Positions 1 through 9,369 of a stretch of 64,000 nucleotides of DNA are shown piece after piece. Source of the stretch: Mucilaginibacter hurinus (GTDB lineage Bacteria; Bacteroidota; Bacteroidia; Sphingobacteriales; Sphingobacteriaceae); the NCBI RefSeq assembly GCF_003324525.1, contig NZ_QGDC01000002.1, forward strand, positions 496,001 through 560,000, in the 5' to 3' direction. Position numbers and translations under genes: made by a program. The notes under the pieces were generated by a model that did no database searches, was not told the DNA's origin, and saw only the letters and a program-made list of their open reading frames with translations. Positions within the stretch are counted from its first letter, which is position 1; each line of letters opens with the position of its first letter.

Positions 1-1594
1 CAATAAGCAGTAAACCAAAGCCAATATGTGCCACCGCCGAACCGGCCAGCTTAAATTTACCCTTAAGGGCATCAGCCAGTACCTTACCATTAGCAACCAC
101 CGAGTACACCGAGCCCAGCATAAGCAGTATATACAGCGTAGGCATTTTGTTTACGCCGGTTATAAATACCGCTAAGGCCGTAACCAATGCCGAGAAGCCG
201 AAATACACACCGCTAGTGATTAAAAAGCGTGTAATATCAGTTTTTTTGTATTTTAAGAATTGCGTAACGCCTGTTAAAAGCGTAATAATAATGGCAAAGC
301 AGGATTGTATAATGTTGTAAAACTTAACCTGGTCTGTAGGTGGTGCCAGCTTGGTACCAAATATAGCGTTCCATACGGGTACCGATGTGAAGGCGATGAG
401 TTGAAAACATGAGAGGCCTAAAAACACCGAACCAACAAACATCCAAAACTCGCGCGAATAAGTTTCTTCGTCCTTTTTGCTGATAGGCAGTTCGCTCCAG
501 CGGGAGATAAGCAAGTAAACCGGTATCAGCAAAAAGATAAGTATACCCAAAACCAAGTGCCAAAACATCCCCAAGTCCGTAAACGCATGCACAGATGATT
601 CGCCCAGTATACCGCTACGCGCCAAAAAGGAAGAATACCATACCAGTACAAAACTAATGAGTACCAGGAACGTGGCGGTAAAATAAGCGTGTCCGCTGTT
701 TTTAAATACGATAAGCACGTGCAAACCGGCTACCAGCATCAGCCATGGAAAAACCGAGGCATTCTCTACAGGGTCCCAGGCCCAAAAGCCGCCAAAGTTG
801 AGCGATTCATAAGCCCAGAAAGCACCCATGATAATGCCGGTACCCAATATCATACAGGCAAACAACGCGTACGGGATAGCCTGTTGTACCCACTCTTTAT
901 AACGCCTTTGCCATAAACCCGCTATGGCAAATGCAAATGGCACCACCATGGCCGCAAAGCCCAAAAACAAAGTAGGCGGATGTATCACCATCCAATAGTT
1001 TTGCAGCGAAGGATTCATGCCCTTGCCATCTTTTATATACGATAAGTAGTCGGCGTTTTGAAATATCGGAGCTTCCATACCCGAGTCGCGCAGGAGCAGA
1101 AACGGCGAACTGCCAACATGCACGCTGCCTATGTTAATACCAAGCACCATGGTAGCCAGCACCAGTTGCGATAAGGCAACAGTGGTCATTACGGGCCGCT
1201 CCCATGACCGGGTTTTCCAGATCAGGATATTCCCTAAAACTGCCTGCCAGAACATCCACAAAAGGAAACCACCCTCCTGCCCGTTCCAAAAGGCCGAAAC
1301 GATGTAGTATACCGGCAATGATAGCGATGTATACGACCAGGCATAATGGTATTCGAAATAATGGTTGTAAATGATATGAAACAAACAGGCCGCTATACCA
1401 AGTATGGATACAGTATTTAGCCAAAAGCCTATGCGGCCCAAACGCAGCCAGGAGTTGTCGTTTTTCTCAACATCCTGTTTAGCGGCAAAATAGTAGCTGA
1501 TAAATGATAAAAGAGACGCGCCTAAAGCAAGTACTACAAAAAACTGGCCTAACTTCCCTGGTAACAGGTGTTCGCCCTGATAAGCTATATCCAT
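1..1594 (-). CDS. ccmF: Cytochrome c heme lyase, CcmF/CcsA type (partial, 3' end outside window)
   Basis: The start codon is at 1594 and the reading frame stays open to the left edge, giving about 531 residues; the C-terminus is missing. The protein is a polytopic inner-membrane protein. Around residues 265-282 it carries the tryptophan-rich WWD segment (GGFWAWDPVENASVFPW), which in CcmF and CcsA presents heme for attachment to apocytochrome c. An N-terminal signature (Y-HYAWSYTS) and a VIHPPTLFLG segment also match the CcmF family. It begins 12 bases after the stop of ccmE, so the two are probably co-transcribed. Family assignment is firm; System I membership follows from ccmB, ccmC and ccmE in the same window. 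Confidence 0.93.
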   Translation of the reverse strand, partial: MDIAYQGEHLLPGKLGQFFVVLALGASLLSFISYYFAAKQDVEKNDNSWLRLGRIGFWLNTVSILGIAACLFHIIYNHYFEYHYAWSYTSLSLPVYYIVSAFWNGQEGGFLLWMFWQAVLGNILIWKTRSWERPVMTTVALSQLVLATMVLGINIGSVHVGSSPFLLLRDSGMEAPIFQNADYLSYIKDGKGMNPSLQNYWMVIHPPTLFLGFAAMVVPFAFAIAGLWQRRYKEWVQQAIPYALFACMILGTGIIMGAFWAYESLNFGGFWAWDPVENASVFPWLMLVAGLHVLIVFKNSGHAYFTATFLVLISFVLVWYSSFLARSGILGESSVHAFTDLGMFWHLVLGILIFLLIPVYLLISRWSELPISKKDEETYSREFWMFVGSVFLGLSCFQLIAFTSVPVWNAIFGTKLAPPTDQVKFYNIIQSCFAIIITLLTGVTQFLKYKKTDITRFLITSGVYFGFSALVTALAVFITGVNKMPTLYILLMLGSVYSVVANGKVLADALKGKFKLAGSAVAHIGFGLLLI

Positions 1595-1606
1595 TAAAAA
1601 AGTGTA

Positions 1607-2020
1607 TTATAAACTGGCGCTTTTTTTGGCGCTAACCTCTGTAACATTCAATTTGTCCTCGGTATATTTTGATGGGCATTTCATCAATATTTTTGATGCA
1701 TGAAACTCGTTGCCGCGCATTTGCCCGGTAAGTACTATTTGTTCAGAACGTTCAAAATCCTGCGGCTTGGTGCCGGCAAAAACCACTTTGCACTCCTGGC
1801 CCTTATTGTCTTTCATGTAAAACGAAAAATAATTAGCATCCCTGGTGGCATCGTAAACCAATTCTTTTTCTTTATTTAAGTGGCCTACAACATGTAACTC
1901 GCTTTCGGTTTCACGCGCATCGTTAAAAGTGCCATAAGTGCTTGAACTTGAATAAGTACTGATGATTACCGCAATCGCGATAGCAATTATAATTATTCCG
2001 AATATTGAACTTTTTTTCAT
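1607..2020 (-). CDS. ccmE: Cytochrome c maturation heme chaperone CcmE, CxxxY variant
   Basis: A 137-residue protein with one N-terminal membrane anchor (about residues 7-22) followed by a periplasmic OB-fold domain. CcmE carries heme between CcmC and the lyase CcmF. In classical CcmE the heme binds covalently to the histidine of an HxxxY motif. Here the corresponding position reads C-P-S-K-Y at residues 115-119, so the histidine is replaced by cysteine. This CxxxY variant is known from Desulfovibrio and archaea. The gene lies directly upstream of ccmF and downstream of glutamate dehydrogenase, from which it is separated by about 313 bases containing a terminator-like hairpin. Confidence 0.9.
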   Translation of the reverse strand: MKKSSIFGIIIIAIAIAVIISTYSSSSTYGTFNDARETESELHVVGHLNKEKELVYDATRDANYFSFYMKDNKGQECKVVFAGTKPQDFERSEQIVLTGQMRGNEFHASKILMKCPSKYTEDKLNVTEVSAKKSASL

Positions 2021-2243
2021 GCTGTTTTTTACTTGTTGTAATTACAGGTTACAAAAGTACAAAACGAGTAGCGAATATCCTTTATTATTAGGCGGATATG
2101 CTATTTAGAATCATTATTGTTACTTAGATGCAAGATTTATTCGGAAAGTATCAAGATATAATAGTAAGTGCCAAGGTATGTTGTTATCGCAACCGCACCG
2201 GCAACTTTTTGGATCTGGTGAATGCTGGCTATAGTGTTTTTGC

Positions 2244-2278
2244 GATGAAAATAAGTTGCAGGCGCCAACCTGCAACTT
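2244..2278 (-). terminator. Terminator-like hairpin after glutamate dehydrogenase
   Basis: Perfect 10-bp inverted repeat AAGTTGCAGG (2253-2262) and CCTGCAACTT (2269-2278) with a 6-base loop. Read on the minus strand it is followed by a short T-rich run. It lies about 55 bases past the stop of glutamate dehydrogenase and before ccmE, so it probably separates the two transcripts. The rest of the 2021-2333 gap holds no convincing gene; a short palindrome TCCCGATTCGGGA lies at 2310-2322. Confidence 0.55.
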
Positions 2279-2333
2279 GATAAATGCGTTCTGTTAGTAT
2301 TTAACAAAGTCCCGATTCGGGAGCCATACATGT

Positions 2334-3770
2334 TTATGGCCAAACACCCAGATTTTTGTAAGATACTGCTATCTTGTTAATAGCACCTACAAAGGCTGCC
2401 GTCCGCAGTGTATCAATCTTTTCGGTATTTTTATAAACCTGTCGTATCTCGTGGTATGATCGTATCATCGTATCTTCTAAACCTGAGTTCACCAGCTCCA
2501 GTTCAGAGGCTCCCTTAACCAGGGTTGAGCGTTGATCGGGAGTTAGTGATATTCCGGTGATATTTTCAATCATGTTAACCATGTTGAGGTTAGTTTTTTC
2601 CTCAAACCTGCGGTTAATACGCCCGAAAGCCACGTGCGATAGATTCTTTAACCACTCAAAATATGATACTGTAACGCCGCCGGCATTGGCATACATATCG
2701 GGGATAATAATACCGCCTTTTTGGTAAAAGATAGCTTCGGCTTCGGGTGTGGTTGGTCCGTTAGCGCCTTCAGCTATAACTTTCGCCTGTATACGGCCTG
2801 CATTTTCGGCGGTAATCTGGTTCTCTAACGCTGCCGGTACCAGTACATCGCACGGTTGTTCCAATCCTTCGGCTGAGTTTACAAATGCTTTGGCTCCCGG
2901 GTAATTTAAGATTGAACCTGTATCCTTCCGGTGTTGCAGTACCGCGTCTACATCCAGCCCATCGGCGTTGTATATGGCGCCCTCAAATTCGCACAAGCCA
3001 ACAATCACTCCACCAAACTCCTGTAAAAATTTTGCAGTATAATACCCCACATTACCTAAACCCTGCACAATTATCCTTTTGCCTGATATGCCACTGGTAA
3101 GCCCCAGCTTCTGCATATCTTCGGCTACCTCAAGGCACTCACGTATGGCTATGGCAACACCCCTGCCGGTTGCTTCACGGCGGCCCTGTATACCGTGTAA
3201 GGCTATAGGCTTGCCGGTAACAGCTCCCATGGCATCAAGCTGGCCGGGGTTCATGGTAGCATATGTATCGGCAATCCAGCTCATCTCCCGTTCGCCCGAT
3301 CCGTAATCGGGTGCAGGCACATCAATGCTGGGGCCTATAAAGTTCTTTTTAATTAACTCCACGGTGTAACGGCGGGTTATATTTTCAAGCTCGCCAACAC
3401 TATAGTTTTTAGGGTTTATTTTTATGCCCCCCTTAGCACCGCCAAAGGGTACATTTACAATAGCGCACTTGTAGGTCATGAGTGCCGCAAGCGCCATTAC
3501 CTCATCTTCATTTACCATTTCGCTGTAGCGGATACCGCCTTTGGTAGGGCTTTGGTGTTGCGAGTGCTCAACCCGCCATGCATCTATTACTTCAAATCCG
3601 TCCCCTTTACGTATGGGGAACCGGAAACGGTAAACACTATTACATGATTTAATCTGGTCAAGCAGGCCTGCATTATGCTGAGTAAATTGCGCTGCGTAGT
3701 CGAAGTTCTTACACACGTCGCTAAAAAAATGGGTATTGTCACCGCCAACCAAACTGTTGTTATTAGCCAT
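2334..3770 (-). CDS. Glutamate dehydrogenase (Glu/Leu/Phe/Val dehydrogenase family)
   Basis: A 478-residue enzyme that interconverts glutamate with 2-oxoglutarate and ammonia. The dimerisation domain contains the catalytic glycine-rich segment [11 protein letters not shown] at residues 107-117, with the active lysine. The Rossmann domain carries the dinucleotide motif QGLGNVG near residue 235. The length suits the hexameric, roughly 420-480-residue class. It lies between the ccmD-like gene and ccmE, which is unexpected for a metabolic gene, but has 157 bases of leader and a terminator-like hairpin behind it and so is probably transcribed independently. Whether it uses NAD or NADP cannot be read from the sequence. 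Confidence 0.93.
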   Translation of the reverse strand: MANNNSLVGGDNTHFFSDVCKNFDYAAQFTQHNAGLLDQIKSCNSVYRFRFPIRKGDGFEVIDAWRVEHSQHQSPTKGGIRYSEMVNEDEVMALAALMTYKCAIVNVPFGGAKGGIKINPKNYSVGELENITRRYTVELIKKNFIGPSIDVPAPDYGSGEREMSWIADTYATMNPGQLDAMGAVTGKPIALHGIQGRREATGRGVAIAIRECLEVAEDMQKLGLTSGISGKRIIVQGLGNVGYYTAKFLQEFGGVIVGLCEFEGAIYNADGLDVDAVLQHRKDTGSILNYPGAKAFVNSAEGLEQPCDVLVPAALENQITAENAGRIQAKVIAEGANGPTTPEAEAIFYQKGGIIIPDMYANAGGVTVSYFEWLKNLSHVAFGRINRRFEEKTNLNMVNMIENITGISLTPDQRSTLVKGASELELVNSGLEDTMIRSYHEIRQVYKNTEKIDTLRTAAFVGAINKIAVSYKNLGVWP

Positions 3771-3927
3771 AGGAAATTGTTATGAGGTAAGTGTATCAGT
3801 TAATATAAGTACAAAGTGGCACATTTTTTACCACAAGTGCAAATACAGCAAACACATGGTGTTTAGCTTACACTACATAACAACCAATCTAAATCAATGT
3901 TTAAACAACTTAGATTAAAGTTTTGGA

Positions 3928-4137
3928 CTACTTTTCGTTTTCGATTTTTTTTAATCTTTTGTCCAGGGCGAAGAGATATACGGCTAATCCTAAAAAAATA
4001 ATAGTAAGCGTAGCCACTACTACGTATATACCACCGTTTGCACGCATCGTATCGGCCATTTCAACAGTTTCGCTTTCCTGGGCAAAAACTGTAGTAAGGG
4101 TTAACATCAGTACTATAAGTGTAAAAAGTCTTTTCAT
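3928..4137 (-). CDS. CcmD-like small membrane protein
   Basis: A 69-residue protein with an N-terminal signal-like segment ending in FAQ (about residues 1-20), a short acidic periplasmic stretch, and one transmembrane helix at about 38-57 followed by a lysine-rich cytoplasmic tail. CcmD proteins are short single-helix proteins that help release heme-loaded CcmE from CcmC. Sequence conservation in this family is very low, so the call rests on size, topology and the position one base after the ccmC stop. The extra signal-like N-terminus appears typical of the Bacteroidota form. Confidence 0.7.
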   Translation of the reverse strand: MKRLFTLIVLMLTLTTVFAQESETVEMADTMRANGGIYVVVATLTIIFLGLAVYLFALDKRLKKIENEK

Positions 4138-4138
4138 A

Positions 4139-4813
4139 TTAGTTTATACTATTCCTGTTATATTCTACAAGACGCACCCGGTAACGTAAAGTGGCTATCC
4201 ATGCCGCAAATAAACTCCAGCCAATAAATGCAGGATATAAAACCATGCGCATGCGGTTATCCATATCCAGCTTACCAAATGCCGGGTTACCCCCGTTGCC
4301 CGGATGTAATGAATCGGTCATTCGCGGCAGCACCATTATCAGTACAATCATGATAGGGAAAGCGAAGATATTGTAGATGGCCGATATTTTAGCACGCTTT
4401 TGCTCTTCATCAATAGCATTGCGCAGTACCAGGTAAGCGCAATACAATAAAAATGCAATGGCAGCGCTGTTTTGCTTAGGATCGTTACTCCAGTACTCGC
4501 CCCAGGCATAATCAGCCCATATCATCCCGGTAATTAAACCTAAAACGAAGAAAAACACCCCAACATTAGCACATTCAACCGCTAAAAGATCATGTTTCTC
4601 ATTGCCTGATCCGAGATATTTTATACTGAAAATTACGGATATGGTAAATACCGTAAACATGGCTATCCACATAGGTACGTGGAAGTACGTGTTGCGAATG
4701 GTTTCGTGCAGAATAAACAAGCGCGGTACACCCAATAAAAATCCGGCTAAAAGCGTATACATAATGATCGCGACAGCCAGATACTTCCACCACGATAGGT
4801 AAATAAACTTCAT
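4139..4813 (-). CDS. ccmC: Heme exporter/handling protein CcmC
   Basis: A 224-residue protein with six predicted transmembrane helices. The WWD-type motif occurs at about residues 99-113 (W-ADYAWGEYWSNDPK), flanked by conserved histidines such as H36 and H45, the pattern by which CcmC binds heme and passes it to CcmE. It lies directly upstream of the ccmD-like gene with one base between them. The start at 4813 gives the expected short cytoplasmic N-terminus before the first helix. Family assignment is secure. Confidence 0.93.
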   Translation of the reverse strand: MKFIYLSWWKYLAVAIIMYTLLAGFLLGVPRLFILHETIRNTYFHVPMWIAMFTVFTISVIFSIKYLGSGNEKHDLLAVECANVGVFFFVLGLITGMIWADYAWGEYWSNDPKQNSAAIAFLLYCAYLVLRNAIDEEQKRAKISAIYNIFAFPIMIVLIMVLPRMTDSLHPGNGGNPAFGKLDMDNRMRMVLYPAFIGWSLFAAWIATLRYRVRLVEYNRNSIN

Positions 4814-4931
4814 AAATTATTATTGTGAGGCAAATGTAGTAATTTAGTTTATATGGTTTATTGCATATGGTGTACGGTGAGATGCAATCGTTACATTGAA
4901 ATAATACATCAATCCATAAAAACCGCGTCCA

Positions 4932-6128
4932 TCACTCCCCCGGAACATAATCAACAGGCAGTAACTCGGCGAGTTTATACTTTGACCATGTGCCCTCGTA
5001 TAACGGCGCGTCACCCAAAACGGTACCGTTAGTATCAAAATAAATGTAAGGAGTATATAACGTCATTACGCTCGTTTGGAAATTTTCCATATCCAGGGGG
5101 CGGTACAGGTCTTTAAAATAAGTCTCCTCACGCTTCCTGGTGTAAATTACGTAAAGGTATCTTTCGGCACCTAAAGCAAAAATACCCGGCTGTTCAACCT
5201 TAAATAATATATCATAAGTTTTTAACGGCGCACGTACCAGGGTTTCATTATGATATTTGGGCAAATCAGCTAAACGCGCCCAATAGTTCAGCGAATCCGG
5301 CTGGTTTTTAAACTGCTTAAACTTTTTCTGGATCAGTAACTCAGGCGGCCTTTGCGGGTTAAGCTCGCGGGTGTATTTATGCGCCACAAACCCTTCTGTT
5401 TCCATTTTACCCGCGTATAAAGAGCGGTAAAAGTGCCGGGCCGAGCCAAAGTATACCTCATCGCGCTTAGCACGCCATTTCTTTTTTTGCGCCTCACTGC
5501 CGGGGAGTTCTTCAAAAAGCGCCTTGCCCTCGTAAGCAACAATATTGGCTATCTTATCACTTTTAAAATCTTTAACAAGATATTTAACCCTGTAACCCAG
5601 TGCCCTGTTCTCTACCACCAGAAACTCATCAGCATATGCTTCAAGCAATCGTTTGGACCCATAGTAAGCCAGGGTAAGCACCCGGGGATTAAGCACCTTA
5701 CATTGCTTTGAATTTTCTGACTGGCCGATAAAATCCTTTTTAAACTGCTCGTAGTTCTTTTTCCAGTCGGCATTGGTGGTAATTACTACAGCCCTTAGCT
5801 CCATTGCCTTTGCCGACATCTCGATATCTAACCTCAAAGTCTGGCTGGTTACCATGATGGTTTGCGTAAAATCTTCATAACCCAGGTTGGTTACTACCAG
5901 TTGGTATTGGCCGGGTTTAACATTACGAAGGCTGAAGGCTCCGGCATCGTCGGTAATTGTACCAAAGGTGGCATTACTTAAAAACACGCTGGCTTTTACC
6001 AGCGGATTTTTGCCGGCCTTGCTTACTACCCTGCCTGAAACCGAGCCATTTTGCGCTGCGGCAAAAGACGAGGCTATAAAGATAAAAAGAACTGCAAGCA
6101 AAGCCGGCCTGCGAGGTAACATACCCAT
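4932..6128 (-). CDS. Carboxypeptidase-regulatory-like domain protein, secreted
   Basis: About 398 residues: an N-terminal signal peptide ending near SFAAAQ, then a carboxypeptidase D regulatory-like beta-sandwich (SVSGRVVSK...LRNVKPGQYQL, about residues 25-105), then a roughly 290-residue region typical of Bacteroidota surface proteins and of unknown function. An upstream in-frame ATG at 6140 would add four residues. I prefer 6128 because its ATG overlaps the ccmB stop as TAATG, a classic translational coupling arrangement. It sits between ccmB and ccmC in the same direction, but no link to heme handling can be read from the sequence. Confidence 0.85.
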   Translation of the reverse strand: MGMLPRRPALLAVLFIFIASSFAAAQNGSVSGRVVSKAGKNPLVKASVFLSNATFGTITDDAGAFSLRNVKPGQYQLVVTNLGYEDFTQTIMVTSQTLRLDIEMSAKAMELRAVVITTNADWKKNYEQFKKDFIGQSENSKQCKVLNPRVLTLAYYGSKRLLEAYADEFLVVENRALGYRVKYLVKDFKSDKIANIVAYEGKALFEELPGSEAQKKKWRAKRDEVYFGSARHFYRSLYAGKMETEGFVAHKYTRELNPQRPPELLIQKKFKQFKNQPDSLNYWARLADLPKYHNETLVRAPLKTYDILFKVEQPGIFALGAERYLYVIYTRKREETYFKDLYRPLDMENFQTSVMTLYTPYIYFDTNGTVLGDAPLYEGTWSKYKLAELLPVDYVPGE

Positions 6129-6811
6129 TAGTCGCGCCATAAGTACGGGAAAAGTATCAGCGAAGCCGCTATAACAATGGCGTTTATGGCAAACAATACG
6201 CCGATATGGCCGTAATTCAGGCTACGATCAAGCCCGTCCATAGCATTTTTGCTGAAGCGTATTAAGATAAGTATTACGGGGATAATAACAGGGAAACTTA
6301 ATATAGCCATAAGCGTACCGTTGTTGCCAGCTTTTGAGGCAATGGCCGATATCATGGTAAATACGGTTGAAAAGCTTATACTACCCATAATTACGGCCGC
6401 GAAGTATATAAGCGGATCGCCAACCGTATTTTTAAAAAACAGGGCGTAAATAAGGATCGCTAATATGCTGAGCAAGCTCATTAGTAAAACGTTATAGATG
6501 GTTTTAGATAGTATGACAGCCTGCGGACTGGCGATAGAATAATAATATAGCAAGCGGTTTTTACTCTCCTGCATAAAGCTTTTGGCAATGGCATTAACCG
6601 AGGCAAACAGCATGATAATCCAAAAGAGCACATTCCACATTACCGGATAGCCTGTGCTGCCTGTAAAACCGCCATTAAGGTTAAAGGAGATGTAGCAGAT
6701 AAATACCGTTGATACCACATACAACAGCACGCCGTTAAAGGCGTATTTTGAACGCCATTCAAGCAAAATTTCTTTTTTTAACAGGCTGAGTGTTTGTTTG
6801 TAAAGCTGCAT
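6128..6811 (-). CDS. ccmB: Heme exporter ABC permease CcmB
   Basis: A 227-residue polytopic membrane protein with six predicted helices, beginning with a cytoplasmic segment (LLKKEILLEWRSKYAFNG) that is characteristic of CcmB. With CcmA as ATPase and CcmC, it forms the complex that frees heme-loaded CcmE. No ccmA gene is present in this window; the neighbour upstream is a divergent DNA repair gene, so ccmA must lie elsewhere. Its stop codon overlaps the start of the downstream secreted protein gene (TAATG). Confidence 0.92.
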   Translation of the reverse strand: MQLYKQTLSLLKKEILLEWRSKYAFNGVLLYVVSTVFICYISFNLNGGFTGSTGYPVMWNVLFWIIMLFASVNAIAKSFMQESKNRLLYYYSIASPQAVILSKTIYNVLLMSLLSILAILIYALFFKNTVGDPLIYFAAVIMGSISFSTVFTMISAIASKAGNNGTLMAILSFPVIIPVILILIRFSKNAMDGLDRSLNYGHIGVLFAINAIVIAASLILFPYLWRD

Positions 6812-6937
6812 CGCTGCAAATATAAGGTGTTAACCTTGATTTTTACGATTTACAGTATGGGGAGCCAGCAAATGCGTTTAGCCCCACCGTTTTAACAGCG
6901 CGACCTGTTCAATCTCAAAAATCCGTAACTTTAAGCC

Positions 6938-7423
6938 ATGCCTGTTAATTACCATCAAACACCTGTTGGCTTGGCTCGTATAACCGAGGAAGACGGCTTT
7001 ATAGCATCTATTTCTATTTGTGATGAGGATTTTGAACCCGGCGAGCCCGAAACCACGTTATTAAAAACTGCAGCAACACAGCTAGACGAGTATTTTGCCG
7101 GCGAACGCAGGATATTTGATTTTCCGTTAAAGCAGCGCGGTACAGATTTTCAGCAAGACGTTTGGCGGCATCTGTTGGACATACCGTATGGTTTTACTAC
7201 CAGTTACGCGGCGCTCTCTAACCAAATGAAAAATCCGTTAGCCATACGCGCCATTGCTGCAGCAAACGGCAAAAACAATCTTTGGATTGTGGTTCCGTGT
7301 CACCGCGTAATAGGCAGCGACGGCAGCCTTACCGGTTACGCCGGCGGGCTGTGGAGAAAGCAATGGTTGCTTGAACACGAGGCACGTGTGGCGTGCACCG
7401 GGCAAACTAAGCTTTCTTTTTAA
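6938..7423 (+). CDS. ogt: Methylated-DNA--protein-cysteine methyltransferase
   Basis: A 161-residue suicide repair enzyme that takes the alkyl group from O6-alkylguanine onto a cysteine. The active-site motif PCHRV places the acceptor at C121, with the upstream helix-turn-helix segment (FTTSYAALS, PLAIRAIAAANGKN) and the downstream GYAGGLWRKQWLLEHE typical of Ogt/AGT C-terminal domains. There is no Ada-type regulatory domain. The last 17 bases overlap the 3' end of the convergent hybrid kinase gene. A TAACTTTA box ends six bases before the ATG. Confidence 0.93.
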   Translation: MPVNYHQTPVGLARITEEDGFIASISICDEDFEPGEPETTLLKTAATQLDEYFAGERRIFDFPLKQRGTDFQQDVWRHLLDIPYGFTTSYAALSNQMKNPLAIRAIAAANGKNNLWIVVPCHRVIGSDGSLTGYAGGLWRKQWLLEHEARVACTGQTKLSF

Positions 7424-9356
7424 CCGCAACTGCACCCAGCCATTTGCTAATTTTTTCATGCAACTGGTGTGGTTGAAAAGGTTTTGCCAGTACATCGTTC
7501 ATGCCGGCGGCAAGCGCCTCATGCTTTTCAGAATCAAGCGTGGCTGCGGACAGGGATATTATTGGAATGCTACGCTTAGGCTCATCCATGTCTACCCGTA
7601 TGGCCCGAGCGGCCTGGTAACCATCCATTTCAGGCATATGAGTATCCATCAGTATCAGGTCGTAGTCGCCCTCACGCAATTTTTCAATAACCTTGCGGCC
7701 GTTATCTACCATTTCAACCGTCACATTCCAGTCTTTTAATATTTTAGTTACCATAAACTGGTTAACCATATTGTCTTCGGCTATAAGCACGTTTACATTG
7801 ATAAACGGAGCCAGCTTTTCCACCGGCGCCGTACGCTTTTCCTTAGGTTCAGGCACCAGTGTAAACCAGTTAGTAAAAGTAAACTCACTGCCAACGTTAA
7901 CTTCACTTTTAACGTCAATTTCGCCGCCCTTTAGTTCAACAAGCTTTTTTACTATCGCCAAACCAAGGCCGGTTCCACCATATTTAACCGACGTATCATC
8001 TTCGGCCTGCTCAAACGAATCGAATATTTTCGACAGATGGTGGGGCGCTATGCCAATGCCACTATCCTGCACGCAGAATTGTATTTTCACTTCATCGCGG
8101 TGCTTTTGCAGAACTTTAACAATTAATTTTACAAAACCCCGCTCGGTAAATTTAATGGCATTGCTTAATAAGTTCATCAGCACCTGGTTAAGCCGCAAAG
8201 AATCCACGTTAATGTAAGCCGGCACATCAGATGCCATTTCAAGAATAAACTCTATATTTTTTTCGTCGGCTTTAAATTTCAATAGCCCAAAAACCGACCG
8301 GATAATATCATGCAGGTTATTTACAGATCGTACAATATTTAACTTGCCGGCCTCAATTTTTGAAATATCCAGCACGTCATTTACCACGCCTAACAATGAT
8401 TGCGACGACATTTCCAGCAAATTAAGCAGGTTAAGTTGCTGATCATTCATTTCGGTTTCGCGAAGTAAATTAGCGATACCTAAAATACCGTTGATGGGTG
8501 TACGCAGCTCGTGGCTCATATTAGCCAAAAAAGTTTCTTTTATTTTGCGCGCTTGCTCAGCTACTTCTTTTGACTTTATGAGTTGCTGCTCATAACTTTT
8601 TTGAGGCGAAATATCGCTTATGTTAATAAAAAGCGCCTTATTGCGGTAAGCTACACGGCACTCCACCCAAATAACTGTTTTGCTGAACGTTTCAAATTCA
8701 AACTCAAATACCGAGAAAGTGCGGTTATCTCTTATGATCTCACCAAGCTTCTCACGAAACGACGGCTTATTTTTGCCGATGGCGCGGTCAATCATACTCG
8801 TGCCTATCAGGTCTTGGGGTTTATAGCCCAATATTTTCTCAACGGCGGGGTTTATGGTTTGGATACGCAAATCCTGCGTGCTTACCACACATATAATATC
8901 GGCTGAATTGCGAACCACTGTGGCAAAATTTTGCAGTTCCTCATTTTTCTGCCTTATCTCTTCCTGCGAGCGGGCTAACTGTATAAAAGCGTCAACCTTA
9001 GCAGACGTTATGTATGGCTCAAGTGGTTTGTACAAGTAATCAACGGCGCCGGCGCCAAAGCCTTTAACAGCATATTTAACTTCTTTTGAAATAGCTGTAA
9101 CAAAAATAACCAGTATGTCGCGTGTCCGCGGGTTTGACTTAAGCATTTCAACCAGCTCAAATCCGTCCATCTCGGGCATTTGTACATCAACAAGTGCTAT
9201 AGCAATATTACTTTCCCAGGCAATTTTAAGGGCCTCGTTGGCAGACGTGGTTGAGTATAATTGTATATCATCGCGCGTTAGCAGTGCCTCCAACGCGATA
9301 ATATTCTCTTCTCTGTCATCAACTATTAGGATGTTAACAGGGGTTATGTTTTTCAT
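7407..9356 (-). CDS. Hybrid histidine kinase: REC-PAS-HisKA-HATPase-REC
   Basis: A 649-residue soluble protein. Domain order: receiver domain (phospho-acceptor D57 in LVDVQMPEMDG), a short coiled coil, PAS (about 146-255), HisKA with H282 in SHELRTPINGILG, HATPase_c (N box about 395-402, GTGLGL about 461-466), and a second receiver with D571 in LMDTHMPEMDG. There are no membrane segments, so the input is cytoplasmic, presumably phosphorylation of the N-terminal receiver by the large kinase upstream. It is the last gene of a run kinase-cheR-cheB-kinase. Its 3' end overlaps the convergent repair gene by 17 bases. Confidence 0.93.
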   Translation of the reverse strand: MKNITPVNILIVDDREENIIALEALLTRDDIQLYSTTSANEALKIAWESNIAIALVDVQMPEMDGFELVEMLKSNPRTRDILVIFVTAISKEVKYAVKGFGAGAVDYLYKPLEPYITSAKVDAFIQLARSQEEIRQKNEELQNFATVVRNSADIICVVSTQDLRIQTINPAVEKILGYKPQDLIGTSMIDRAIGKNKPSFREKLGEIIRDNRTFSVFEFEFETFSKTVIWVECRVAYRNKALFINISDISPQKSYEQQLIKSKEVAEQARKIKETFLANMSHELRTPINGILGIANLLRETEMNDQQLNLLNLLEMSSQSLLGVVNDVLDISKIEAGKLNIVRSVNNLHDIIRSVFGLLKFKADEKNIEFILEMASDVPAYINVDSLRLNQVLMNLLSNAIKFTERGFVKLIVKVLQKHRDEVKIQFCVQDSGIGIAPHHLSKIFDSFEQAEDDTSVKYGGTGLGLAIVKKLVELKGGEIDVKSEVNVGSEFTFTNWFTLVPEPKEKRTAPVEKLAPFINVNVLIAEDNMVNQFMVTKILKDWNVTVEMVDNGRKVIEKLREGDYDLILMDTHMPEMDGYQAARAIRVDMDEPKRSIPIISLSAATLDSEKHEALAAGMNDVLAKPFQPHQLHEKISKWLGAVAVKKKA

Positions 9357-9369
9357 GTAACTGTGATAT

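Noticed and set aside
2137..2343. 68-residue minus-strand frame overlapping the end of glutamate dehydrogenase
   Set aside because: It runs through a terminator-like hairpin, has no recognisable domain and has an unusual composition for a coding sequence here.
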